Made by a program: the position numbers and the translations under genes
Assembly: GCA_963756525.1 (NCBI GenBank)
Contig: CAVWNR010000002.1
Location: 248,001-312,000 of the forward strand
Direction: 5' to 3'
From: CAVWNR01 sp963756525
GTDB taxonomy: Bacteria; Actinomycetota; Actinomycetes; Mycobacteriales; Jatrophihabitantaceae
DNA length: 64,000 nt
The notes under the pieces: generated by a model
Database searches by the model: none
Seen by the model: only the letters and a program-made list of their open reading frames with translations
What the model was told of the DNA's origin: nothing
Shown here: piece after piece, positions 51,244 to 59,087 of the stretch
How the letters are laid out: every line of letters starts with the position of its first letter
Position numbering within the stretch: position 1 is the first letter of the stretch

Positions 51244-52925
51244 CGGGCGCCGGCCAGCCGCTGCGCGCGCTCTACCAGATCGACCTTGCGGATCTTGCCG
51301 GTGGTGGTCATCGGAAAGTCGGTGACGATCTCCACGAGCGGCACCTTGTACGGCGCCATGTTCTGCTTCGCCCAGGCGTGCAACTGTTCCGCGGTCAGGT
51401 CGGACCCGGGCTGCAGGCTGACGAACGCCACCGGCAGCTGCCCCTTGCCGGCGTCCTCGGCCGCGACGACGGCGACGGTGCGCACGTCCGGATGGCGGGC
51501 GAGCAGCATCTCGACCTCGGCCGGGAACACGCTCATCCCCTTGACCTTGATCATGTCTTTGTCGCGGCCAAGGTAGGACAGGCAGCCGTCCTCGTCGAAT
51601 CGGCCGTTGTCGCCGGTGTGCAGCCAGCCGTCCCGCAGCTGCGCCGTGGTGGCGTCCGGGTTGCGCCAGTAGCCGGTCATGACCGACGGGCTTCGGACGA
51701 CGATCTCGCCGACCTCGCCCAGCGGCAGCGGCTCGCCGGTCTGCCATGACACCACCGCGACGTCGGTGCCGGGCACCGGCACGCCGCAGAAGACCGGCTC
51801 GGCGAGCAAATCACGATCACCCTCGTCGAACCCGAACGGCGTCACGTCGAACGTGTTCGTCTCGGTCATGCCGTACGCGGCCTCGCGCAGCACCGAATGC
51901 GGACCCACCACGGCGGCCCAGCGGTGCCGGACGTCCGGGGTCAGCTTGCGGACGAACGACACCGCCAGCGGGTGGGTCAGGCTCGCCAGGTCGAAATCGG
52001 CGACGCCGGGCTGGTCGAGCAGCTCGAGGTAGTTCTCCACCGTGCCGACCATGATCGAGACACGGTGCCGCTGGATGAGCTCCAACGCCTGCCCCGCGTT
52101 CCAGCGCGGCATCAACACCGACGTGCCGCCGAGCACGAGCGGGTTGAGGATGCCGAGGTCTTCCCCGGCGATCCAGAAGATCGGGATGTAGCAGAGCGCC
52201 ACCATGCCGCCGTCCGCCGCGGCGCCGATGGCGCCGGCGCTGCTGGCGGCGGTATAGAGCATGTGCCGCTGGGTGTGCTCGCAGCCCTTCGGCAGTCCGG
52301 TCGTGCCGCCGGTGTAGTTCAACGCAGCCAGCGCGTCCAGGTCGGCCGGGCGCTCGCGCAGCGGCTGGTAGGCGCACGCCTGCGCCCATTCGGCGGTGCC
52401 GTCGGGCGCGTCCGCTGGGCCGCCGGCGGCGGCCAGCTCGGTGGCGGTGGTGACGAGGACGTGCCGCACCGGCGTCTCGGCGCGCACGGCGTCCAGCGTG
52501 GGCAGCAGCGCGTCGAGCGTGACGACGACCTCGGTGTCGCTGTCGGCCAGCTCGTGCGCGAGCTCGGCGGCCTGGAACATCGGGTTCACCGGGACGTGGA
52601 CCGCGCCGAGCCGCAGCACGGCGAGCATCGCGACGACGAACTGCGGGCAGTTCGGCAGGTATACGCCGACCCGATCACCCGGCCGGACGCCGACCGAATC
52701 GAGCCAACCGGAGAGGCGAGCGGCCAGCTCGTCGAGCTCGGCGTAGCTCACCGTGCGCCCTTCGAAGACGATCGCGGCGCGATGCGGGTGCTGGCTCGCC
52801 CAGTGCGTGACGTGCGCCGGGATGGAGATCTCGCCCAGCGGGTAGACGACCTCGCGCGGCGTGCCGGCCGGGCGCACCTTCTCCTGCCGGGCCCGCACGT
52901 CGGTCAGGTACTCCTCCATCGTCAT
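51240..52925 (-). CDS. Acyl-CoA synthetase (FadD-type) of the carboxylase operon
   Basis: A 561-residue AMP-forming ligase. The P-loop-like segment is ALNYTGGTTGLPKGC, the acceptor motif YGMTETNTFDV, the hinge LGRDKDMIKVKGMSVFPAE, and the catalytic Lys in TTTGKIRKVDL. The N-terminal tail is somewhat longer than in other FadDs here. It is coupled to the HAD gene (GTGA) and starts 13 bp after the carboxylase stop. It would generate the acyl-CoA that enters the kinase/dehydrogenase pathway below it or the carboxylase above it. Confidence 0.92.
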   Translation of the reverse strand: MTMEEYLTDVRARQEKVRPAGTPREVVYPLGEISIPAHVTHWASQHPHRAAIVFEGRTVSYAELDELAARLSGWLDSVGVRPGDRVGVYLPNCPQFVVAMLAVLRLGAVHVPVNPMFQAAELAHELADSDTEVVVTLDALLPTLDAVRAETPVRHVLVTTATELAAAGGPADAPDGTAEWAQACAYQPLRERPADLDALAALNYTGGTTGLPKGCEHTQRHMLYTAASSAGAIGAAADGGMVALCYIPIFWIAGEDLGILNPLVLGGTSVLMPRWNAGQALELIQRHRVSIMVGTVENYLELLDQPGVADFDLASLTHPLAVSFVRKLTPDVRHRWAAVVGPHSVLREAAYGMTETNTFDVTPFGFDEGDRDLLAEPVFCGVPVPGTDVAVVSWQTGEPLPLGEVGEIVVRSPSVMTGYWRNPDATTAQLRDGWLHTGDNGRFDEDGCLSYLGRDKDMIKVKGMSVFPAEVEMLLARHPDVRTVAVVAAEDAGKGQLPVAFVSLQPGSDLTAEQLHAWAKQNMAPYKVPLVEIVTDFPMTTTGKIRKVDLVERAQRLAGAR

Positions 52926-52938
52926 CAGGAGCCTCCGT

Positions 52939-55900
52939 TCACCAGGTGTCCACGAATGCCCGCCGGGCCGGGCGGAGGGCGTCCGGCGGCGGCAGCACGC
53001 GGGTGATCAGCGCGCGGGTGTCCGCCGGGTCGATCACGTCGTCGAGCTCGAACACCGTCGCGGCATTGACCGCCTTGCCCTTCGCGTACTGCGCGGCGAG
53101 CAGCTCTTCGAAGGCCTGCACGCGAGCCGCCGGATCGGCGATCGCCTCGAGCTCGCGCCGGTAGCCGAGCCGCACGGCGCCCTCCAGCCCCATCCCGCCC
53201 AGCTCGCCGCTCGGCCAGGCGACGGTGGCGGTCGGGTTCTTGAAGCTGCCGCCGACCATGCCCTGCGCGCCGAGCCCGTACGCCTTCCGCAGCACGACCG
53301 CGACCACGGGCACGGACAGGTTGGCGCCGACGACGAACAGCCGGCTGAAGTGCCGCACCGTCGCGGTGCGCTCCGCGTCGGGGCCGACCATGAAGCCCGG
53401 CGTGTCGACCAGCGAGACGACCGGCAGGCCGTGCGCGTCGCACAGCTGCAGGAAGCGGGCCAGCTTGTCGGCGGCCGGTGTGTCGATGGCGCCGCCGAGG
53501 TGCAACGGGTTGTTCGCGACCAGGCCCATCGGCCGGCCTTCGACCCGGACGAGCGCGGTGAGCACACCGACCCCGAAGGACGGGCGTAGCTCCAGCACCG
53601 AATCGGTGTCGGCGACCAGCTCGACGGCGCGTCGCACGTCGTACGCGCGCACCCGGTTCTCCGGGACGACGTGGCGCAGCCGGCGCTGGTCGGCGCACTC
53701 CCAGCGGTCGCGACATCCCTGGAAGTACGACAGGTAGCGCCGCGCCACCGCGACCGCCTCCGCCTCGTCGGCGACGAGCACGTCGACCACGCCGTTGGGC
53801 ACCTGGACCGACACCGGGCCGACCTCCTCCGGTGCATACCGGCCCAGGCCACCGCCCTCGATCATCGCCGGGCCGCCCATCCCGATCGTCGCGTCGCGGG
53901 TGGCGATGACGACGTCGCAGCAGCCGAGCAGCGCGGCGTTCCCGGCGAAGCAGCGGCCGGACGCGATCCCCACCGTCGGCACGCTGCCGCTGAGCCGGCC
54001 CATCGTGGCGAACGTCGGCACGTCCAGGCCGGATGCGGTGCTCGTGTCGGTGTCGCCGGGCCGCCCACCCCCGCCCTCGGCGAAGAGCACGACCGGCAGC
54101 CGTTGCCGCTCGGCCAGCTCGAGCATCCGGTCGGTCTTGCGGTGGTTCTGGTAGCCCTGCGTGCCGGCCAGCACGGTGTAGTCGTAGGAGAGCACGGCAC
54201 ACCGACCGCCGCCCACCGTCCCGATCCCGGTGACCATCCCGTCGCCCGGGGTGTTGACGATCAGGTCGTCAAGCGCGCGACGCCGCCGTTGGGCGGCGAT
54301 CGCGAGCGCGCCGTACTCGACGAAGCTTCCGTCGTCGCAGAGGTCGGCGATGTTCTCGCGCGCGGTGCGCTGGCCGCTGCGGCGCCGCCGCGCGACCGCG
54401 TCCGGGCGTGCCTCGTCCAGGCCGACGCGGTGCCGCTCGATGACCTCGGCGAGGTCGCGACGGTCGGCGTCGAGGTCGACCTCGGCGCGCGCCGCGGCCG
54501 CGTCTTGCTGCGTCGAGTCGGGCACCAGCCGCACCAGGAGCGCGCCCTCGGCGACGGTCTCCCCGACGCCGACGTGCACCTCGGCGACCGTGCCGCTCAC
54601 CGACGCAGCCAGGACGTGCTCCATCTTCATCGACTCCAGCACCATCAGGCCGCTCCCGCGGTCGACGTGCGTGCCGGCCTCGACCGGCACCGCGACGACG
54701 GTGCCGGCGAACCGCGCGACAAGGGTGTCGGAGTCGGCGGCCGGCGCGGACGCGTCCTCCGGGAGCAGCTCGGCGAGGTGGTCGTCGATGAACGTGGTGG
54801 TGAACGACCCGTCGCGGAAGGACGGGTGCCGCAGGATCGCGCGCAGCAACGGGATGTTCGTGCCGGGCCCGGCGATCCGGAATTCGGCGAGCGCGGCGTC
54901 GGCGCGGTCGGCGGCCGCGACCAAGCCTGCTGTGCCGCCGCGTGCTTGCCCGTGGGTGACGACTTTCGCCAGCAGCGAGTCGTAGTGCCCGGTGGCGACG
55001 AAGCCGGCGTGCCCGTGGGTGTCGACCCGGACGCCGGGGCCGGTCGGCACCTCGAACACCTCGACGGTTCCGGTGGTCGCGCGCGCGACCCCATCCGCGT
55101 CGAGGTGCTCGAGGTTGACTCGCGACTGGACCGCGATGCCGCGCGGCTCGGGCAGCCGGTCCTGCGTCAGGCCGAGCTCGCCGAGCGTCCGGCCCGCGGC
55201 CAGCTCCAGCTGCGCCGCGACCAGGTCGATGCCGGTGACCGCCTCGGTGACGGTGTGCTCGACCTGCACGCGTGGGTTCGCCTCGAGGAAGTAGTAAGCC
55301 GCGCCGTCCAGCAGGAACTCGAACGTGCCCAGTCCGCGGTAGCCGACCGCGGCGGCCATCCGGCAGGCGGCGTCGAGTAGCGGACGCCGCCGGGCGAGCG
55401 GCAGGGTCGGGCAGGGCGCGATCTCGACGAGCTTCTGCTGCCGGCGTTGGACGCTGCACTCGCGGTCCCAGAGGTGGCTGACCGCCCCGGTGCCGTCGCC
55501 GATCACCTGCACCTCGACGTGCTTGGCGTCGAGAAGGAGCCGCTCGACGTACAGGTCGCCGTTGCCGAACGAGCGCGCCGCCTCCGAGCGGCACCGCTCG
55601 AAGGCCGCCGGGAGGTCGTCGAGCCGCCGCACCGCCCGCATGCCGCGCCCGCCGCCGCCGGCGGCGGCCTTCACCATCACCGCGCCGCCGGCGCCCAGCC
55701 CGCTGAGGAACGCTTGCGCCTCGGCCAGGGTGGTGCCCGGCCCCGTCGCGGGAAGCACGGGCACACCCTGCTGCTCGGCCAGCTCGCGAGCTCGGGGCTT
55801 GTCGCCGAACAGGGTCAGCGCCTCGGGCGCCGGGCCGACGAAGGTGAGCCCGTTCTTGCCGCAGCGCGTGGCGAACTCGGCGTTCTCGCTGAGGAAGCCG

Positions 55901-56124
55901 TAACCCGGATGCACCAGCGTGCATCCGGTGCTTCGCGCGATCGCGACGAACTGCTCGGCGTCGAGGTAGGAATCAACCGGGTGCGCCTCGTCCACGGCCC
56001 GCACGTGCATACCGGCCCGGTCGTCGGGCGCGTAGACACCGACCGTCCGCATTCGCAGCGAGCGCGCGGCGCGGGCCACCCGCACCGCGATCTCGCCCCG
56101 GTTGGCGATCAGGACGGCGTGCAT
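52939..56124 (-). CDS. Single-chain acyl-CoA carboxylase (biotin carboxylase-BCCP-carboxyltransferase)
   Basis: A 1061-residue biotin-dependent carboxylase in one polypeptide. The biotin carboxylase domain starts ANRGEIAVRVARAA and has the ATP-grasp Gly-rich loop KAAAGGGGRGMRAV. The biotinylated Lys500 is in LESMKMEH, and the carboxyltransferase half (from about residue 560) has the oxyanion segments SGRCFAGNAAL and GAQGMVGG. The domain order and length match single-chain long-chain acyl-CoA carboxylases described in mycobacteria. It is the first gene of the ~10.6-kb operon down to 45.5 kb, and a palindrome at 56137-56154 lies just upstream. It carboxylates an acyl-CoA to a malonyl-CoA-type product. 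Confidence 0.93.
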   Translation of the reverse strand: MHAVLIANRGEIAVRVARAARSLRMRTVGVYAPDDRAGMHVRAVDEAHPVDSYLDAEQFVAIARSTGCTLVHPGYGFLSENAEFATRCGKNGLTFVGPAPEALTLFGDKPRARELAEQQGVPVLPATGPGTTLAEAQAFLSGLGAGGAVMVKAAAGGGGRGMRAVRRLDDLPAAFERCRSEAARSFGNGDLYVERLLLDAKHVEVQVIGDGTGAVSHLWDRECSVQRRQQKLVEIAPCPTLPLARRRPLLDAACRMAAAVGYRGLGTFEFLLDGAAYYFLEANPRVQVEHTVTEAVTGIDLVAAQLELAAGRTLGELGLTQDRLPEPRGIAVQSRVNLEHLDADGVARATTGTVEVFEVPTGPGVRVDTHGHAGFVATGHYDSLLAKVVTHGQARGGTAGLVAAADRADAALAEFRIAGPGTNIPLLRAILRHPSFRDGSFTTTFIDDHLAELLPEDASAPAADSDTLVARFAGTVVAVPVEAGTHVDRGSGLMVLESMKMEHVLAASVSGTVAEVHVGVGETVAEGALLVRLVPDSTQQDAAAARAEVDLDADRRDLAEVIERHRVGLDEARPDAVARRRRSGQRTARENIADLCDDGSFVEYGALAIAAQRRRRALDDLIVNTPGDGMVTGIGTVGGGRCAVLSYDYTVLAGTQGYQNHRKTDRMLELAERQRLPVVLFAEGGGGRPGDTDTSTASGLDVPTFATMGRLSGSVPTVGIASGRCFAGNAALLGCCDVVIATRDATIGMGGPAMIEGGGLGRYAPEEVGPVSVQVPNGVVDVLVADEAEAVAVARRYLSYFQGCRDRWECADQRRLRHVVPENRVRAYDVRRAVELVADTDSVLELRPSFGVGVLTALVRVEGRPMGLVANNPLHLGGAIDTPAADKLARFLQLCDAHGLPVVSLVDTPGFMVGPDAERTATVRHFSRLFVVGANLSVPVVAVVLRKAYGLGAQGMVGGSFKNPTATVAWPSGELGGMGLEGAVRLGYRRELEAIADPAARVQAFEELLAAQYAKGKAVNAATVFELDDVIDPADTRALITRVLPPPDALRPARRAFVDTW

Positions 56125-56136
56125 CGTCAGCGGACC

Positions 56137-56154
56137 ATACCACCCGGTCGGTAT
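56137..56154. promoter_or_regulatory. Candidate TetR operator upstream of the carboxylase operon
   Basis: ATACCACCC-GGTCGGTAT is an imperfect inverted repeat (7 of 9 positions) that ends 13 bp upstream of the carboxylase start codon. Its right half GGTCGGTAT is the exact reverse complement of ATACCGACC at 61389-61397, ahead of the TetR gene at 60710-61333. This suggests that TetR protein controls this operon. Confidence 0.45.
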
Positions 56155-56181
56155 CCGGCTACGGGCTTGTCCGGTCGATCG

Positions 56182-57126
56182 TCAGTGCCGGATGGCCTTC
56201 TCCACCGTCAGCGCCAGCAGAGCTTGCCCCGCGACGCTCGGGTGCACCCCGCATCCTCCGGTGGTCAGCTGGGTGAGCAACCCGGCCGCACACGTGTCAC
56301 CACTCGCCTGGGCAGCCGCCTGCTGGAAGGCCCCGTACCCATCCGCGATGCTGACGCCGAACGGTCGGGCACCCGCGTCCTGCGCCGCGTTGATCGCCTG
56401 GGTGCTGGCATTGTCCGCAGTGGACCGGTAGTCGAGCGAGTAGTAGTTGAGGATCACGATCTGCCCGCGGTAGCCGGCGAAATAGCGCACCGCGGTCAGG
56501 ATGATCGCCACGTTGGCAGTTATCTTGGCCCGCACGGCGGCTAGCTCCGCCGGCGACGTGCAGTGGTCCGGGGTCGTCTCCTGGCAGAGGAACCCGTCGT
56601 TGGCGCCGATCATCAAGGTGACCAGTCGGGTGTCGCGGTGCGTGCGGAGGTAGTCGACGGCGTAGGCGAGCTGGGTGCCGCGGTAGCTCACGTGCAGCGG
56701 ATACGCGGTGCGGTACCCGACCGGGCTGGTCGGGCTGTTCTCGCAGCCGTTGCTCGGCGCGCCCGGGCGTACCAGGCTCGCCGAGGTCTCGCCGGGACAC
56801 GACGCGTTGGCGAGCCGCAGCCCGAGCCCCGCGGCGACATCCTCCGGGTAGCCGACGAAGCTGGCCGCATCGAGGTAGTTCGGGGTCGGCAGGTTGGTCG
56901 CCTCGCGGTAACCGAAACTGACCGAGTCGCCGAGGGCGAGGTAGTCCGAGCCGGCCGTCACCGGCGGCTGCCGATGTGTCTGCGAACTCGGGTGGACCGC
57001 GGCCGCGGAGGCCGCTCCGGCGCCCCCGCCGACCGCGGCCAGCGTCACTACCGCGAGCGCCGCCGCGAGCAGCGTGCGGCGGGATCGCCGGGACCCCGGG
57101 GATCGAGGTGAGACCAAGCGAGCCAA
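56182..57126 (-). CDS. Secreted SGNH/GDSL-family esterase or lipase
   Basis: A 314-residue exported hydrolase. The N-terminus is Arg-rich and followed by a hydrophobic core (LLAAALAVVTLAAVGGG) and an Ala-rich cleavage region. Block I is YLALGDSVSFGY with the catalytic Ser, block III is MIGANDG, and block V is CGVHPSVAG with the His. Four or more Cys in the mature part may form disulfides. GGAGG six bases before the TTG at 57126 favours that start; an upstream ATG at 57159 would add 11 residues. It may release fatty acids outside the cell. Confidence 0.87.
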   Translation of the reverse strand: MARLVSPRSPGSRRSRRTLLAAALAVVTLAAVGGGAGAASAAAVHPSSQTHRQPPVTAGSDYLALGDSVSFGYREATNLPTPNYLDAASFVGYPEDVAAGLGLRLANASCPGETSASLVRPGAPSNGCENSPTSPVGYRTAYPLHVSYRGTQLAYAVDYLRTHRDTRLVTLMIGANDGFLCQETTPDHCTSPAELAAVRAKITANVAIILTAVRYFAGYRGQIVILNYYSLDYRSTADNASTQAINAAQDAGARPFGVSIADGYGAFQQAAAQASGDTCAAGLLTQLTTGGCGVHPSVAGQALLALTVEKAIRH

Positions 57127-57266
57127 CGAGCACCTCCAGAATCGGCGTCGACCGGGCATCGTCGCCCGGTTGTGGCGCGAAACCGACCTTTCCGCGTCAC
57201 CAACGCGGTGACAAGGGGCCGCGATCAGAAGGCGCCGTGCTGCGCACCTTGCTCGATGCAGTTTGC

Positions 57267-57296
57267 TTGATGCAGCGTAGTTGTGATAAGTATAGT
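57267..57296 (+). promoter_or_regulatory. Promoter of the phasin-like gene
   Basis: TTGATG (57267-57272) and TATAGT (57291-57296) are spaced by 18 bp and fit sigma-A-type -35 and -10 elements. A GATGCAG direct repeat (57255-57261 and 57269-57275) overlaps the -35 region and may be a regulator site. The start codon is 52 bp beyond the -10 box. Confidence 0.5.
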
Positions 57297-57347
57297 TAGC
57301 AGAACGGCCCGGGACCGGCCCGGGACCGTCACCAGTGAGGAGCCATC

Positions 57348-57725
57348 ATGGCACCGCAGTATTCGGCCCAGATTGCGGGCGTGCAGCAGAGCCTGCTCGA
57401 CTCCGCCAAGGGCCAGTTCGCACTTGTCCGGGTCGCCGTCGAGAAGAGCAACCAGGCGTTCTTCGAGGCGACTCAGGAGTACCTCGACATCGCGCAGAGC
57501 GACCTCGCGCTGGTTTCGAACGAGGCCTCGCCGAGCGTGGGAGACCTGATCGCTCGCGGCTACGACCGTGCCGCCCAGCTGCTCGAGCTGCAGGAGAAGG
57601 TCCTGCGCAGCCTCTCCGACGCATGGACGCCGGTGGCCGAGAAGGCCGGCAGCGACGCCACGTCATGGGTCGAGTCGGCGCGCAAGCCCGCCTCCACCAG
57701 CACGCCGCGGAGCAAGGCCGCCTGA
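57348..57725 (+). CDS. Phasin-like PHA granule-associated protein
   Basis: A 125-residue, almost entirely helical, amphipathic protein (SLLDSAKGQFALVRVAVEKS, QLLELQEKVLRSLSDAW) with an Ala/Ser/Lys-rich C-terminal tail. Its size, helix-only pattern and the presence of PHA synthase elsewhere in the window fit a phasin that coats PHA or lipid granules. There is no diagnostic motif, so the assignment is moderate. AGTGAGGAGCC places a strong ribosome-binding site before the ATG at 57348. An XRE regulator follows, echoing phasin-regulator pairs known in other bacteria. Confidence 0.6.
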   Translation: MAPQYSAQIAGVQQSLLDSAKGQFALVRVAVEKSNQAFFEATQEYLDIAQSDLALVSNEASPSVGDLIARGYDRAAQLLELQEKVLRSLSDAWTPVAEKAGSDATSWVESARKPASTSTPRSKAA

Positions 57726-57826
57726 TCACGGCGCGCCGGCCCGGGATGGTGCGCGGGATGTCTTGCCTGAGCGCCCCGCGCACGATCCCGTCCAGCCGGA
57801 TCTAAGCCGTAGACTGCCGGACTGCT

Positions 57827-58198
57827 ATGCGCAGCGACGACATATGGCGCGCCCAGGCCGAGGCGTTTGGGGAGTACCTCCGTACGCAGCGGCGGCTCGC
57901 CGAGATGTCCCTGCGGGAGCTTGCCGCGCACACCAGGGTGTCCAACGCCTATCTCAGCCAGATCGAGCGCGGCCTGCACCAGCCGTCGGTGCGCGTGATC
58001 CGCGCCGTGGCCGATGCGCTCGGCATTCCGCCGGAGCAGGTGCTCGCCCGCGCCGGCATGCTCCGCTTCGCTGGCGAATCCGAGCCAGCGCGCAGCGGTG
58101 CGCCCGACGTCGAGTCTGCGATCCGCGCCGAGGATCGGCTCACCGAAGAACAGAAACAGGCGCTGATCACCGTCTTCCGCTCCTACCTCGCTAATTGA
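57827..58198 (+). CDS. XRE-family helix-turn-helix regulator
   Basis: A 123-residue DNA-binding protein. The Cro/C1-type domain runs FGEYLRTQRRLAEMSLREL through RVSNAYLSQIERGLHQPS and ADALGIPPEQVLARAG. The short C-terminal region ends in a helix (TEEQKQALITVFRSYL). It lies between the phasin-like gene and the hydrolase in the same direction, about 100 bp from the phasin stop and 69 bp from the hydrolase. This position suggests control of granule protein or storage-polymer turnover, by analogy with phasin repressors; binding sites were not identified. Confidence 0.85.
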   Translation: MRSDDIWRAQAEAFGEYLRTQRRLAEMSLRELAAHTRVSNAYLSQIERGLHQPSVRVIRAVADALGIPPEQVLARAGMLRFAGESEPARSGAPDVESAIRAEDRLTEEQKQALITVFRSYLAN

Positions 58199-58267
58199 CC
58201 AAGTCGGCGTAGGCTGCCTGCCACCGCCCGGTCGGCGGCGGCAGATCGTCAAACGAGGGGGACGTTC

Positions 58268-59083
58268 ATGATCACCGATCGGCGCAGCACCTTACCCGGA
58301 AGAAACCGCCCGGCGGACCAGGGCCAGGACCCCTTCGCTCTCCCGCCCCGCGTCCTCTGGCAACTCGAGGCGCCTCGCGCGCTACTCGAGCTGGTGCAGT
58401 TCTGGGCCACCTTCCCCTTCCTCACCGCAGGTCTGCGCGGCGACGGGCACACCGTGCTCGTGTTCCCCGGCTTCACCGCGGCCGACAACACCACCGCGCC
58501 GCTGCGCACCGTGCTCGCCGCTCGCGGCTACCGCGCCGAGCCATGGCGGCTCGGTGCCAACATCGGACCGTCCACGCGCATCCTCGACGGCATTGCCGAG
58601 CGGCTGCGACACCTGCATGCCCGCAGCGGGCGCAAGGTCACGCTCGTGGGCTGGAGCCTCGGCGGCATCCTGGCCCGCGACCTGGCCCGCCGGTTCCCAG
58701 ATCAGGTGCGTCAGGTGATCTCCTTGGGCAGCCCGTTCCTGCTCGACCCGCACGAGCAGGAGCATCTGCGCACCTACCCGGGCCAGCTCTACGATGCGCT
58801 GCGTCCGTTGCACTCTACCGGCTTCGTCGAGAGCCGGCCGTCGGGAGCGGATCAGCTGCCGATGCCGGTGCCGGCGACCGCGGTCTACACCCGCACCGAC
58901 GGCGTCGTGCCGTGGCGCGCCTGCCTGGAGCTGGAGGGTGCGACCAGCGAGAGCGTCGAGGTTCTGGGCAGCCACTCCGGACTCGGCCACAACCCGGCCG
59001 CCCTCGCGGTGGTCCTCGACCGGCTCGCCCTGCCCGAGGGCGGCTGGCACCCCTACGCCGCCGCCTGCCGCCTTATCGCCTGA
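58268..59083 (+). CDS. Alpha/beta hydrolase, paralogue of the PHA-operon hydrolase
   Basis: A 271-residue hydrolase with LVFPGFTAADNT at the oxyanion strand, GWSLGG at the nucleophile elbow, a probable acid in VYTRTDGVVPWR and the His in GSHSGLGHNPAA. It shares WRLGANIGP, RQVISLGSP and the overall frame with the hydrolase at 37381-38214, so the two are paralogues. Each lies in a PHA-related neighbourhood, here after the phasin-like and XRE genes. Depolymerase, oligomer hydrolase or lipase activity is inferred, not shown. GAGGGGG precedes the ATG at 58268. Confidence 0.83.
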   Translation: MITDRRSTLPGRNRPADQGQDPFALPPRVLWQLEAPRALLELVQFWATFPFLTAGLRGDGHTVLVFPGFTAADNTTAPLRTVLAARGYRAEPWRLGANIGPSTRILDGIAERLRHLHARSGRKVTLVGWSLGGILARDLARRFPDQVRQVISLGSPFLLDPHEQEHLRTYPGQLYDALRPLHSTGFVESRPSGADQLPMPVPATAVYTRTDGVVPWRACLELEGATSESVEVLGSHSGLGHNPAALAVVLDRLALPEGGWHPYAAACRLIA

Positions 59084-59087
59084 TGTC

